Origin: Actinomycetota bacterium | Lineage (GTDB): Bacteria; Actinomycetota; Coriobacteriia; Coriobacteriales; RUG844 | Assembly: GCA_013335845.1 (NCBI GenBank) | Contig: JAAXUU010000074.1 | Span: 1-6,741, forward strand | Reading direction: 5' to 3' | Length of the DNA stretch: 6,741 bases | Shown: positions 1 through 6,429 of the stretch, one piece after another | Layout: each line of letters starts with the position of its first letter | Position numbering within the stretch: the stretch's first letter is position 1 | Notes under the pieces: generated by a model | The model's database searches: none | Told to the model about the DNA's origin: nothing | Seen by the model: the letters and a program-made list of their open reading frames with translations, nothing else | Translations under genes and position numbers: made by a program

Positions 1-695
1 AATTCATTGCATTCGCTTCGCGTTGCATGCTCGATGATTCCCGAGGTGCTACCTATATAGTCTGCCAGTGCGAGAACGTCCGGTTTGCATTCAGGGTGTG
101 CCAATATCTCCGCATTCGGGTGCCGCTCCATGGCTCTTTGAACCAGCTCTTCTGTAATCGCCGTATGGACATGGCAATAACCTCCGTTGAAAACGAAGTC
201 CTTCTCAGGGATCTTTTCCGCGATATAACTGCCGAGATTTTCATCCGGTACGAAGAAAATGGTTCGCTGTGGAAGGCTCTTGACGATTTCAAGTGCATTC
301 GACGACGTCACACAGACATCGGAATGAGCTTTGATTTCCGCAGTGGAATTGATATAACAGACAACCGCCAAGTCATCATAGGTGGTGCGCATCCTCTCAA
401 TCTCTTGGGATGTGACCATATATGCCATTGGACAACGTGCTTCCGGTTCAGGAATCATGACTGTTTTTCCGGGATTCAGAACCTTCACGCTTTCGCCCAT
501 AAACGACACACCGCATAGTACGATCGTCTCCGCTTCCAAGCTCGAAGCTATTTTGGCCAGATAGTACGAATCACCCACAAAATCCGCCAACTCCTGAACC
601 TCGTCTATCGTGTAGTAATGAGCGAGTATGATTGCGTTCTTGTCTTCCTTCATGGCGACGATCTTTTTCTGGAGTTCATTCATTTGGGTTTGCAT
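1..695 (-). CDS. nadA: Quinolinate synthase NadA, 5' part (C-terminus runs off the left edge)
   Basis: NadA is a cytosolic [4Fe-4S] enzyme that condenses iminoaspartate (from NadB) with dihydroxyacetone phosphate to quinolinate, the first pyridine ring of de novo NAD synthesis. The window shows 231 codons of a protein that is usually 300-370 residues in this family. Visible family blocks are AHYYTIDEVQELADFVGDS (residues 25-43), CGVSFMGES (61-69), a CYINSTAEIKAHSDV block followed by CVTSSNA (113-134), VPDENLG (149-155), GGYCHVH (171-177) and HPEC (200-203). By comparison with E. coli (C113, C200), C88 in EARCPM and C174 in GGYC are two of the three cluster cysteines; the third should lie beyond position 1. 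Start: ATG at 695, with AGGAGAAG at 712-705, 9 nt upstream. An in-frame ATG at 683 has no such site. The gene has its own promoter at 741-769, so it is transcribed apart from the genes upstream. nadB and nadC often follow nadA but cannot be seen here. Confidence 0.97.
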   Translation of the reverse strand, partial: MQTQMNELQKKIVAMKEDKNAIILAHYYTIDEVQELADFVGDSYYLAKIASSLEAETIVLCGVSFMGESVKVLNPGKTVMIPEPEARCPMAYMVTSQEIERMRTTYDDLAVVCYINSTAEIKAHSDVCVTSSNALEIVKSLPQRTIFFVPDENLGSYIAEKIPEKDFVFNGGYCHVHTAITEELVQRAMERHPNAEILAHPECKPDVLALADYIGSTSGIIEHATRSECNE

Positions 696-717
696 TTGGG
701 ATTGCTTCTCCTGGGGC

Positions 718-741
718 TACGGTGGTTTTGAAGTTACCGTA
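718..741. promoter_or_regulatory. Inverted repeat over the nadA start site (operator candidate)
   Basis: The arms TACGGT (718-723) and ACCGTA (736-741) are perfect reverse complements separated by 12 nt. One arm overlaps the last base of the -10 box and the repeat spans the predicted start of transcription, a typical place for a repressor. It could instead be a chance repeat; as RNA the hairpin would be incomplete, because the upstream arm lies mostly before the start site. I do not recognise it as the site of a named NAD regulator. Confidence 0.35.
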
Positions 742-769
742 CCTTAGAAGGCAATCGATTGTTTGTCAA
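741..769 (-). promoter_or_regulatory. Sigma-70-type promoter of nadA
   Basis: Read on the minus strand there is a perfect -35 box, TTGACA (769-764), then exactly 17 nt, then TAAGGT (746-741) as the -10 box, which keeps the key T, A and final T. The start of transcription should fall near 734, giving a leader of about 40 nt before the nadA ATG at 695. The spacer contains the perfect 10-bp palindrome CAATCGATTG (752-761). The boxes are seen directly; their use as a promoter is inferred. Confidence 0.65.
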
Positions 770-775
770 TACATC

Positions 776-815
776 TGTAAACTTAATGTGTAAAGTTACA
801 TGATAATGGCATGTA
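776..815. repeat. Overlapping direct and inverted repeats upstream of the nadA -35 box
   Basis: Three short symmetric elements lie just upstream of the -35 box. TGTAAACTTA (776-785) and TGTAAAGTTA (789-798) form a direct repeat with a 13-nt period and one mismatch. TGTAAAGTTACA (789-800) is a dyad with perfect 5-bp arms. TACATG (797-802) and CATGTA (810-815) are perfect 6-bp arms with a 7-nt spacer. The region is AT-rich, so chance matches are expected to some degree. The density beside a good promoter suggests binding of a regulator, but none can be named. Confidence 0.3.
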
Positions 816-878
816 GTAAGACGTGCGCGGTCATTTGCTGTTTTGTTCGCCCTGCCGTGCATCGGACTGCGGAAGATT

Positions 879-2234
879 CTAGCGCAGGATTTCCGCTATC
901 GCTGCGCGAATCGCATCCGGCAGGCGTTCAACGATGCGCTCGGGAGTAATCAGTTGCGCAGCAACGAGGGTCGTCGCATACTCACGCGCGACTTCGATGA
1001 CATCGATATCCGAGTAGAGTAACCGCGCGCATCCCTCAACTGTGATAAGTCCTTTGATCAACAGACCGAAGCCATGCGGAATCTCGACCTTCTCATCTTG
1101 CAAAATACCGAGAAATCCCAGTGCGAATGCCCTGATGTCACGACGCCGGCCGGATATCGTCTCCTCCATGAGACCAGCGACTTTATCCTCGATAGCGCTC
1201 ACTCGGTCTACCGGGAACACCAACCCTAACTCACCTGAATACGTGATTGCGCGTTGCGCATCACGATAGACGGTTGCAAGAAGCACTTGCGCGATTGCAG
1301 AACGTTGTTCGGGAGGGACGGTTCCAAGTATTCCGAAGTCGAGGTAGGAGATGCGACCGTCCCGCAAAACCATTAGGTTCGAAGGATGGAGATCCGCATG
1401 GAAACGCCCGACCATAAGCACTTGTCGCATGAAGATCTCAGCACCGTGGATAGAGAGAGACTTGACATCGACGCCGGCAACCACAGCTTCATCGGCGCGA
1501 TCCAAGGTCCAACCATCTTGATACTCCATGGTCAGAATAGATCGCGAGGTAAGTGGCCAGATGACGCTCGGGGCGGTGACAAGCGGGTCATCTCGGAAAG
1601 CGTGTAGAAACTCCTCGGCAGCATGGGCCTCGATCCTCAGATCGCATTCCGAGCGGAGAGAGGATTCGAATTCCGATAGAAAACCGGATAAGTTGTATCG
1701 TGAAATAGCTTCAATCCGGGATAGCTTCTCGATAAACGGTCGGATCGTCTCAATATCACCCTCTATGAGTTCGAGGGTAGCCGGACGGACGATTTTGACC
1801 GCAAGTTCGCAGCCAGCAGGGAGTATATCGCCCGAGACCGACCGATAAGGTTTCGCGAGCTTCGCGCGGTAGACTTGAGCGATGGACGCAGACGCGAACG
1901 GCGTAGTGTCGAACGACTCGAAGTACTCGTGCGACACTGATCCCAGTTCGCACATGATGACAGGTCTGATCTGTTCAAAATCAAGCGGGTCGACACGATC
2001 ACGCAAGGACTCCATTTCGAGAATATATTCTTGCGGGAAAACGTCCGGCCTGATAGAAACGAGCTGACCGATCTTTATGAACGTAGGACCAAGGTACTCA
2101 AAAGCGCAGCGCAGTTCAAACGCTCGTATGCGCCTGCACTCAGCTACCTTTACGAAACCGAACCGCGAACGCACAAATGCACGCAATGCGTGTTTGATGA
2201 AAGTCCCTAGGATGATTCTCTTCCTAGAAAACAT
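879..2234 (-). CDS. AarF/ABC1/UbiB-family atypical kinase, lacking the C-terminal membrane helices
   Basis: 451 residues. This is a member of the ABC1 (ADCK/UbiB) family, atypical kinase-fold proteins that bind ATP and act in quinone or lipid metabolism at membranes. Motifs in order are KIGQ (54-57), the alanine-rich loop FASASIAQV (113-121), the VAIK-type lysine K147 in LAVKIVRP, the ExD pair E196/D198 in RSECDLRIEA, the catalytic loop HADLHPSN (279-286) and DFG (299-301) in YLDFGILG. The usual loop is HADPHPGN, so L282 and S285 are variants. The protein ends shortly after the segment LLIKGLITVEG (391-401). Classical UbiB is about 540 residues and ends in two transmembrane helices; I see no comparable hydrophobic stretch here. 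The start ATG at 2234 has AAAGGA 10 nt upstream. It follows the coiled-coil gene by 6 nt, so the two are probably co-transcribed. No ubiquinone gene lies nearby, so the symbol ubiB is withheld; the substrate is unknown. Confidence 0.93.
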   Translation of the reverse strand: MFSRKRIILGTFIKHALRAFVRSRFGFVKVAECRRIRAFELRCAFEYLGPTFIKIGQLVSIRPDVFPQEYILEMESLRDRVDPLDFEQIRPVIMCELGSVSHEYFESFDTTPFASASIAQVYRAKLAKPYRSVSGDILPAGCELAVKIVRPATLELIEGDIETIRPFIEKLSRIEAISRYNLSGFLSEFESSLRSECDLRIEAHAAEEFLHAFRDDPLVTAPSVIWPLTSRSILTMEYQDGWTLDRADEAVVAGVDVKSLSIHGAEIFMRQVLMVGRFHADLHPSNLMVLRDGRISYLDFGILGTVPPEQRSAIAQVLLATVYRDAQRAITYSGELGLVFPVDRVSAIEDKVAGLMEETISGRRRDIRAFALGFLGILQDEKVEIPHGFGLLIKGLITVEGCARLLYSDIDVIEVAREYATTLVAAQLITPERIVERLPDAIRAAIAEILR

Positions 2235-2240
2235 CGTAGG

Positions 2241-2678
2241 TCAGTCCTTTGGATATCGACAAGAGGAACCGCTTTGTACGCGGATACTATTGAGACCGGC
2301 GTTCTCAAGCCGAGAGGACAGGGCATCGACGGAAGTCGTAAGCGATTCGACCTGACCGCGCAACGCGGCAATCTCGAAACGGAGGTCATCGATGCTTGCC
2401 TGTACAGGCGGCAGGGTGCTCACAACGGAAGTTTTGGAACCATCAGCTTGACCGGTGGGTTCCCCACCCTTTGCGGACGATGAGAGTCCGGTCTTGATAC
2501 GGTCCTTCTCGGCATCCACCATTGCAGTGAGCCCATCGACGAAAGCGCCCGGGTCACGTGCCATATCACCGGATTCTTGCGCCGAACCTCGAGCAATCGC
2601 CGCTTTGAGACCCTCGTCGGCGGACTCGTGGATGAGTTCCCACATCGCTAGAAAGCGGATGATATCAGATTCGCCCAT
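2241..2678 (-). CDS. Small hypothetical protein with a C-terminal coiled coil, paired with the UbiB-family gene
   Basis: 145 residues; I recognise no characterised family. Residues 1-60 look mostly helical, starting MGESDIIRFLAMWELIHESA. Residues 62-94 are a Ser/Gly/Thr/Pro-rich linker. Residues 96-124 form a regular coiled coil with hydrophobic residues at every a and d position: I96, L99, I103, L106, V110, L113, V117, L120 and L124. The tail (125-145) is polar. No signal peptide or membrane segment is seen. The layout, helical head, flexible linker and terminal coiled coil, resembles phasin-like or granule-associated small proteins that I recall next to aarF/ubiB genes in some Gram-positive anaerobes; this is a resemblance of form only. 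The ATG at 2678 is preferred because GGAGG lies 4 nt upstream; an in-frame GTG at 2693 has no ribosome site. The stop is 6 nt from the kinase gene, so it may be a scaffold or regulator of that protein. Confidence 0.78.
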   Translation of the reverse strand: MGESDIIRFLAMWELIHESADEGLKAAIARGSAQESGDMARDPGAFVDGLTAMVDAEKDRIKTGLSSSAKGGEPTGQADGSKTSVVSTLPPVQASIDDLRFEIAALRGQVESLTTSVDALSSRLENAGLNSIRVQSGSSCRYPKD

Positions 2679-2693
2679 CGCTCCTCCACTCAC

Positions 2694-2853
2694 AGAAATT
2701 TGACGGTTCCGTTTGCCTTCACACTACTACAAACGACTCCACCATTACATGCGATGAACCGTAGAGACACTCATCGGTAAACTGCTGATACCCAAACCAT
2801 CGTCTATACTGCGTATACGCGGGACCTATCTGTGGAACTTCTCTATGCACGGG
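2694..2853. other. Non-coding gap between trpA and the coiled-coil gene
   Basis: This stretch separates the trp operon from the two-gene unit downstream. I found no GC-rich hairpin followed by a T-run on the minus strand, so no intrinsic terminator can be called. It holds a perfect 10-bp palindrome, GCGTATACGC (2811-2820), and a weak 6-bp inverted repeat (CGATGA 2752-2757 with TCATCG 2771-2776). No -35/-10 pair is convincing; TATAGA (2808-2803) and TGTAAT resemble -10 boxes without a -35 partner. Read-through from trpA into the downstream pair is therefore possible. Confidence 0.5.
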
Positions 2854-3624
2854 TCATCTAAGTGCGTCCTTCATATTCTCGACGTACTCGACAAGGTACG
2901 GTGTGGCGCCTTCTCCATATCGGGCGATGATTTTGACGATAGCAGAGCCTACGATCACACCATCAGCATACTGTGCCATCTGCTTTGCCTGCTCAGGCGT
3001 GCTGATACCGAAGCCGATAGCGGTCGGTACATCACTAACCGCTCGTATCGTTTTCATGACACCACCGAGGTCGGTTTCGATCTCGCTTCTAACGCCGGTT
3101 ACGCCCATAGACGAAACCACGTATAGAAAGCCCGAAGCATCCGATGCAATGGCCTTGACTCGCTCGTTTGATGTCGGAGCTATCAGCGAGATCACATCGA
3201 TACCATACCTCTTCGCGACATCGCCTACTTCCGCTTTCTCCTCGATCGGCAGGTCCGGTACAATCAGACCGTCTAAACCGACGTCAGCACCTCTACGCAT
3301 GAACGCCTCGTACCCATACTTATAGACGGGGTTCAAATACGTGAGAAGCACCAGAGGGACATCAGTGTGCTTTCGGATTTCCTCTACCATTTCGAATACG
3401 CGATCCGTCGTAGTCCCATCGGCGAAGGCACGCAGGTTGGCTGCTTGAATCACCGGTCCGTCGGCGATTGGATCGGAAAACGGGACGCCGAGTTCTATAA
3501 GATCCGCCCCGGCTTCGACCATTTTCAAGACGAACTCGACGGTTTTCTCAAAACACGGGTCTCCCGCCGTTACGAAAGCGATAAAAGCCTTGCCATGATC
3601 GAAAGCGTTCGCGATATCACTCAT
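2854..3624 (-). CDS. trpA: Tryptophan synthase alpha subunit TrpA
   Basis: 256 residues, normal family length, one TIM barrel. It cleaves indole-3-glycerol phosphate to indole and glyceraldehyde 3-phosphate; the indole passes through a tunnel to TrpB in the alpha2-beta2 complex. Catalytic E44 ([11 protein letters not shown]) and D55 (DPIADGP) match Salmonella E49 and D60. Loop 6 is [10 protein letters not shown] (168-177), and the phosphate is held by GFGIS (204-208) and GSAIV (226-230). The start chosen is ATG at 3624, which opens on family-typical sequence ([23 protein letters not shown] region) and overlaps the trpB stop as ATGAGTGA. A GGGG ribosome site (3637-3634) sits 9 nt upstream inside trpB. 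The in-frame ATG at 3630 is too close to that site, and the longer frame up to 3705 lies wholly within trpB. It is the last trp gene here; a non-coding gap follows. Confidence 0.98.
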   Translation of the reverse strand: MSDIANAFDHGKAFIAFVTAGDPCFEKTVEFVLKMVEAGADLIELGVPFSDPIADGPVIQAANLRAFADGTTTDRVFEMVEEIRKHTDVPLVLLTYLNPVYKYGYEAFMRRGADVGLDGLIVPDLPIEEKAEVGDVAKRYGIDVISLIAPTSNERVKAIASDASGFLYVVSSMGVTGVRSEIETDLGGVMKTIRAVSDVPTAIGFGISTPEQAKQMAQYADGVIVGSAIVKIIARYGEGATPYLVEYVENMKDALR

Positions 3625-4801
3625 GTACATCAACCCCTCTGTATCGTGCGATAGCAGCGACATCCTTATCTCCCCTACCGGAAAGGCAGATGATGATGAT
3701 GTCACTTTTGTCCCTATGCGGTGCGATTCTCTTTACATGGGCAACAGCATGCGCGGATTCAATCGCACAGATGATGCCCTCTGTTCTCGCGAGGTATTCA
3801 AATGCTTCCACGGCTTCGTCATCGGTTATCGGGACGTAGTGCGCGCGACCGAGGTCATGTAGATTGGCGTGTTCCGGGCCGATTCCTGGGTAATCGAGTC
3901 CGGCGGAAATGGAATATACCGGTGCGATCTGACCGTCTTCATTTTGGCAAAAGTAGGATTTCATACCATGGAACACCCCTTGCGAACCTCTCGCGATCGT
4001 TGCGGCGTGCTCGTCCGTATCGACTCCTCTGCCAGCCGCCTCACAACCGATAAGCTCGACATTCTCGTCAGAAATGAAGTTGTAGAAAGCACCTATCGCG
4101 TTGGAGCCACCACCCACGCAGGCGACCACAGCAGACGGCAACTTTCCTTCGAGTTCCAGGATCTGAGCCCGTGCCTCCTTGGAGATGACACTTTGGAAAT
4201 CCCTTACAATCATAGGGAAAGGGTGCGGCCCCATCACAGATCCGAGGCAATAATGGGTGTCGTCCACTCTGCGCGTCCACTCCTGCATGCATTCGTTGAC
4301 CGCGTCTTTCAAAGTCATCGTCCCGCTGGTAACAGCGTTGACCTTCGCCCCCAACAGTTCCATTCGGTACACATTCAACGCTTGGCGGACTGTATCCTCC
4401 TTGCCCATGAAAATCTCGCATTCCATTCCCATCAGCGCTGCTGCCGTTGCTGTTGCAACGCCATGCTGTCCCGCTCCTGTCTCAGCGACGATCCTCGTCT
4501 TACCCATCTTTTTTGCAAGCAGACATTGACCCAAGACATTGTTGATCTTATGCGAGCCGGTATGGTTCAGATCCTCTCGCTTGAGATAGACCTTCGCGCC
4601 GCCAAGGTCTTCCGTCATCTTTGCCGCGTAATACAGCAAAGACGGCCTACCGGCATACTCATTCAGAAGTCTGTCCAGCTCCTCGTTGAAAGCGGGATCG
4701 TTCTTATAATAGTCATATTCCTTCTCGAGACGGGTGACTTCATTCATCAATGTTTCGGGAATATATTGCCCGCCATGAACTCCGTATCTACCTTTTGACA
4801 T
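3617..4801 (-). CDS. trpB: Tryptophan synthase beta subunit TrpB
   Basis: 394 residues, the length of the TrpB1 class that partners TrpA. This PLP enzyme joins indole with serine to give tryptophan. The PLP lysine is K85 in [10 protein letters not shown], the catalytic glutamate is E107 in AETGAGQHG, the phosphate loop is VGGGSNA (229-235), E348 lies in ESAHA, and S374 in CLSGRGDKD contacts the cofactor ring nitrogen. All key residues are intact. The N-terminus [16 protein letters not shown] (4-19) is classical. The start ATG at 4801 has a perfect AGGAGG (4813-4808) 6 nt upstream, the strongest ribosome site in the operon, and it sits 12 nt after aroF. The 3' end overlaps trpA by 8 bp, as expected for subunits made in equal amounts. 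Confidence 0.99.
   Translation of the reverse strand: MSKGRYGVHGGQYIPETLMNEVTRLEKEYDYYKNDPAFNEELDRLLNEYAGRPSLLYYAAKMTEDLGGAKVYLKREDLNHTGSHKINNVLGQCLLAKKMGKTRIVAETGAGQHGVATATAAALMGMECEIFMGKEDTVRQALNVYRMELLGAKVNAVTSGTMTLKDAVNECMQEWTRRVDDTHYCLGSVMGPHPFPMIVRDFQSVISKEARAQILELEGKLPSAVVACVGGGSNAIGAFYNFISDENVELIGCEAAGRGVDTDEHAATIARGSQGVFHGMKSYFCQNEDGQIAPVYSISAGLDYPGIGPEHANLHDLGRAHYVPITDDEAVEAFEYLARTEGIICAIESAHAVAHVKRIAPHRDKSDIIIICLSGRGDKDVAAIARYRGVDVHE
3632..3638 (-). promoter_or_regulatory. Ribosome binding site of trpA (AGGGGTT)
   Basis: AGGGGTT lies within the last codons of trpB, 7 nt before the ATG at 3624. It supports that start over the ATG at 3630, for which the spacing would be about 1 nt from this motif. 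The trpB stop and trpA start overlap as ATGAGTGA, so ribosomes ending trpB can restart on trpA. Confidence 0.55.
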
Positions 4802-4807
4802 ATTAAT

Positions 4808-4813
4808 CCTCCT
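4808..4813 (-). promoter_or_regulatory. Ribosome binding site of trpB (AGGAGG)
   Basis: A perfect AGGAGG directly follows the aroF stop codon and lies 6 nt before the trpB ATG at 4801. It is the only consensus site among the trp junctions in this window, which suggests that trpB can be loaded by ribosomes on its own and not only by coupling to aroF. Confidence 0.75.
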
Positions 4814-5827
4814 CTACAGTTGCTTCTGCTCGATTGCCGCACGGATTTTCAATTCCTGCATCAACACTTCGAATTGCAGAAGATCAAGTGATTGCCCGCC
4901 GTCGCAAAGTGCTTTGGATGGATCATTGTGAGATTCGATGATCAGTCCGTCTGCTCCAACCGCCAGCGCCGCTTTGGAAAGCGGTGAGACAAGACTTCTG
5001 ATCCCGGTTGCGTGGCTGGGATCGACGATTACCGGCAGATGGGATTTTTGCTTCAGCAACACCACCGCCGAGAGATCGAGGGTATTCCGCGTCATGGTCT
5101 CAAACGTGCGGATACCGCGCTCGCAGAGAACGATACTCTTGCAACCAGAGGACATGAGATACTCCGCACTCGTCAAAAATTCCTCTATGGTACTCGCCAT
5201 CCCGCGCTTCAGCAGCACCGGCTTCCCCATCTCGCCGACAGCCCTCAGCAAATCGAAGTTCTGCATATTGCGAGCTCCGATCTGCAGCACGTCTATGTCC
5301 TCAAACAAGGGGACCTGCGTCTGATTCATGATTTCGGTGACTATGGGAAGCCCAGTCTCCTCTCGTGCTATTTTCAGAAGGCGCAACCCCTCTTCTTTCA
5401 AGCCTTGGAAAGAATAGGGTGAGGTTCTCGGCTTGAATGCGCCGCCGCGCAGCAACTTGGCCCCGGACGCTTTGACAGCCTTCGCAACCTGAACGATCTG
5501 CTCCTCGCTTTCCACCGAGCAGGGACCGGAGATGACGGTGAAAAAGCCTTCACCTATCTTCACGCCGCCGATATCCACAATGGTGTTGTCCAAATGGACC
5601 GTGCGGCTGACTGCCTTGTACTGTTCGGTGACGCGTTTCGCGTACTCGACGATGTCGTTGGTTTCCACCACATGGTCCATGTCCACAGCTGCCGTGTTAC
5701 CGATCAGACATACCGCCGTATGTTCGGTACCCACGCTGAGGATGGTGGAGAATCCCTTGTTCTCCCAGTCTTTCACGAAGTTGCCGATTTGCGCTTCTCC
5801 AACTTTCGGTTTTATGATGAATACCAT
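4814..5827 (-). CDS. aroF: 3-deoxy-7-phosphoheptulonate (DAHP) synthase, Thermotoga-like type with N-terminal regulatory domain
   Basis: 337 residues. It condenses phosphoenolpyruvate with erythrose 4-phosphate to DAHP, the first step of the shikimate pathway. It belongs to the type I-beta (KDO8P synthase-like) group and lines up almost residue for residue with the Thermotoga maritima enzyme as I remember it. Residues 1 to about 75 form a ferredoxin-like domain, which in Thermotoga mediates feedback inhibition by Tyr and Phe. The barrel follows, with metal ligands C103 (SGPCSVES), H272 (DPSHATG), E298 (LIIESHNDP) and D309 (LCDGGQSL), and the substrate motifs LRGGAFKPRTSPYSFQG (126-142) and LLKRG (205-209). 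There is no fused chorismate mutase. The ATG at 5827 starts on MVFIIKPK, 1 nt after the trpF stop, with GGGGTG 6 nt upstream; the in-frame GTG at 5836 would lie inside that site. Its place between trpF and trpB links precursor supply to tryptophan synthesis. Confidence 0.97.
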   Translation of the reverse strand: MVFIIKPKVGEAQIGNFVKDWENKGFSTILSVGTEHTAVCLIGNTAAVDMDHVVETNDIVEYAKRVTEQYKAVSRTVHLDNTIVDIGGVKIGEGFFTVISGPCSVESEEQIVQVAKAVKASGAKLLRGGAFKPRTSPYSFQGLKEEGLRLLKIAREETGLPIVTEIMNQTQVPLFEDIDVLQIGARNMQNFDLLRAVGEMGKPVLLKRGMASTIEEFLTSAEYLMSSGCKSIVLCERGIRTFETMTRNTLDLSAVVLLKQKSHLPVIVDPSHATGIRSLVSPLSKAALAVGADGLIIESHNDPSKALCDGGQSLDLLQFEVLMQELKIRAAIEQKQL

Positions 5828-5828
5828 G

Positions 5829-6428
5829 TCAAGCACCCCTTACTCTATTGACCAAAGTGATGATTTTTTTCCTGTCCTTGCAACCGTCTGTCTCAACACC
5901 CGAGCTGACATCGATGCAATAGGAATCGATTCTCATCGCCTCGTCTATATTGGACAAATTCACGCCACCGGCGAGAAAGAACGGCTTCTTAAGTTTGCAG
6001 ATTTGGGACCAGTCGAAAGCCATTCCCGTGCCGCCGCTACCGTTGTCAAGAAGGAGATAATCAGCCGCTGAACACTCGAGTCCTTTGATCTGCTCGAAAT
6101 CCTCAAAGCGCACGGCTTTGATAACCGGTGCATCCGTCACTGCTTTCAATGCGCGGATGTAATCCTCATCCTCGTTTCCGTGAAGTTGTACGGCGTCGAT
6201 AACACCGTCGCGGAGAAGTGAAGTTATCATCGTTTGGGACGCATTCACGAACACTCCTACCGTTCGAACGGATGTATCAAGCATCGTCCGGTATTCCCTT
6301 GCTTGCGCACCGCTGATTTTTCTTCTGCTTTCTTCTGCGAATATGAATCCGGCATAGTCAGGTTTCGCCTCGTTGATGAAATCGATGTCTTGTTCTCTGC
6401 AGATACCGCATATCTTGATTTTCGGCAC
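5829..6428 (-). CDS. trpF: Phosphoribosylanthranilate isomerase TrpF
   Basis: 199 residues, a normal monofunctional length. It performs the Amadori rearrangement of N-(5'-phosphoribosyl)anthranilate to CdRP, the substrate of TrpC. The catalytic pair is C7 (KIKICGI) and D128 (LLLDNGSGGTG); DAVQLHGNE (78-86) and the phosphate-binding segments LAGGVN (152-157) and DVSSGVE (173-179) are also present. The start is GTG at 6428, giving MPKIKICG, the classic beginning of the family. It has GGGGTG (6440-6435) 6 nt upstream and begins 1 nt after the trpC stop. A GTG at 6437 is possible but lacks a ribosome site, and the frame extending to 6476 adds residues the family does not have. TrpC and TrpF are separate proteins here, not the fusion of enteric bacteria. 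Confidence 0.96.
   Translation of the reverse strand: MPKIKICGICREQDIDFINEAKPDYAGFIFAEESRRKISGAQAREYRTMLDTSVRTVGVFVNASQTMITSLLRDGVIDAVQLHGNEDEDYIRALKAVTDAPVIKAVRFEDFEQIKGLECSAADYLLLDNGSGGTGMAFDWSQICKLKKPFFLAGGVNLSNIDEAMRIDSYCIDVSSGVETDGCKDRKKIITLVNRVRGA
5834..5839 (-). promoter_or_regulatory. Ribosome binding site of aroF (GGGGTG)
   Basis: GGGGTG lies 6 nt before the ATG at 5827 and overlaps the last codons of trpF. The trpF TGA and the aroF ATG are separated by a single C, the same TGA-C-start arrangement as at the trpC/trpF junction. The position makes the ATG at 5827 the start and excludes the GTG at 5836, which lies within the site. Confidence 0.65.
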
Positions 6429-6429
6429 G

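Noticed and set aside
27..518. A 163-codon plus-strand open frame at the left edge
   Set aside because: It lies entirely opposite the nadA coding sequence, which has clear NadA motifs, a ribosome site and a promoter on the minus strand.
2679..2693. GTG at 2693 as start of the coiled-coil gene
   Set aside because: Nothing resembling a ribosome site precedes it, and the GGAGGAG inside the extra codons is itself the likely site for the ATG at 2678.
2752..2776. CGATGA/TCATCG inverted repeat as a terminator or riboswitch
   Set aside because: The stem is only 6 bp with a 13-nt loop and no T-run, and no known riboswitch core could be recognised.
2811..2820. GCGTATACGC as part of a trp terminator
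   Set aside because: The palindrome has no room for a loop as RNA and is not followed by a T-run on the minus strand, so it was kept only as a palindrome of unknown role.
3625..3705. N-terminal extension of trpA up to 3705
   Set aside because: The extension lies within the end of trpB and has no family similarity. The ATG at 3624 begins at the usual TrpA N-terminus with a well-placed ribosome site.
3869..4798. A 309-codon plus-strand open frame opposite trpB
   Set aside because: It is an antisense shadow of trpB: the minus-strand frame encodes a full TrpB with every catalytic residue, while the plus-strand product is rich in Arg, His, Ser and Cys and shows no domain.
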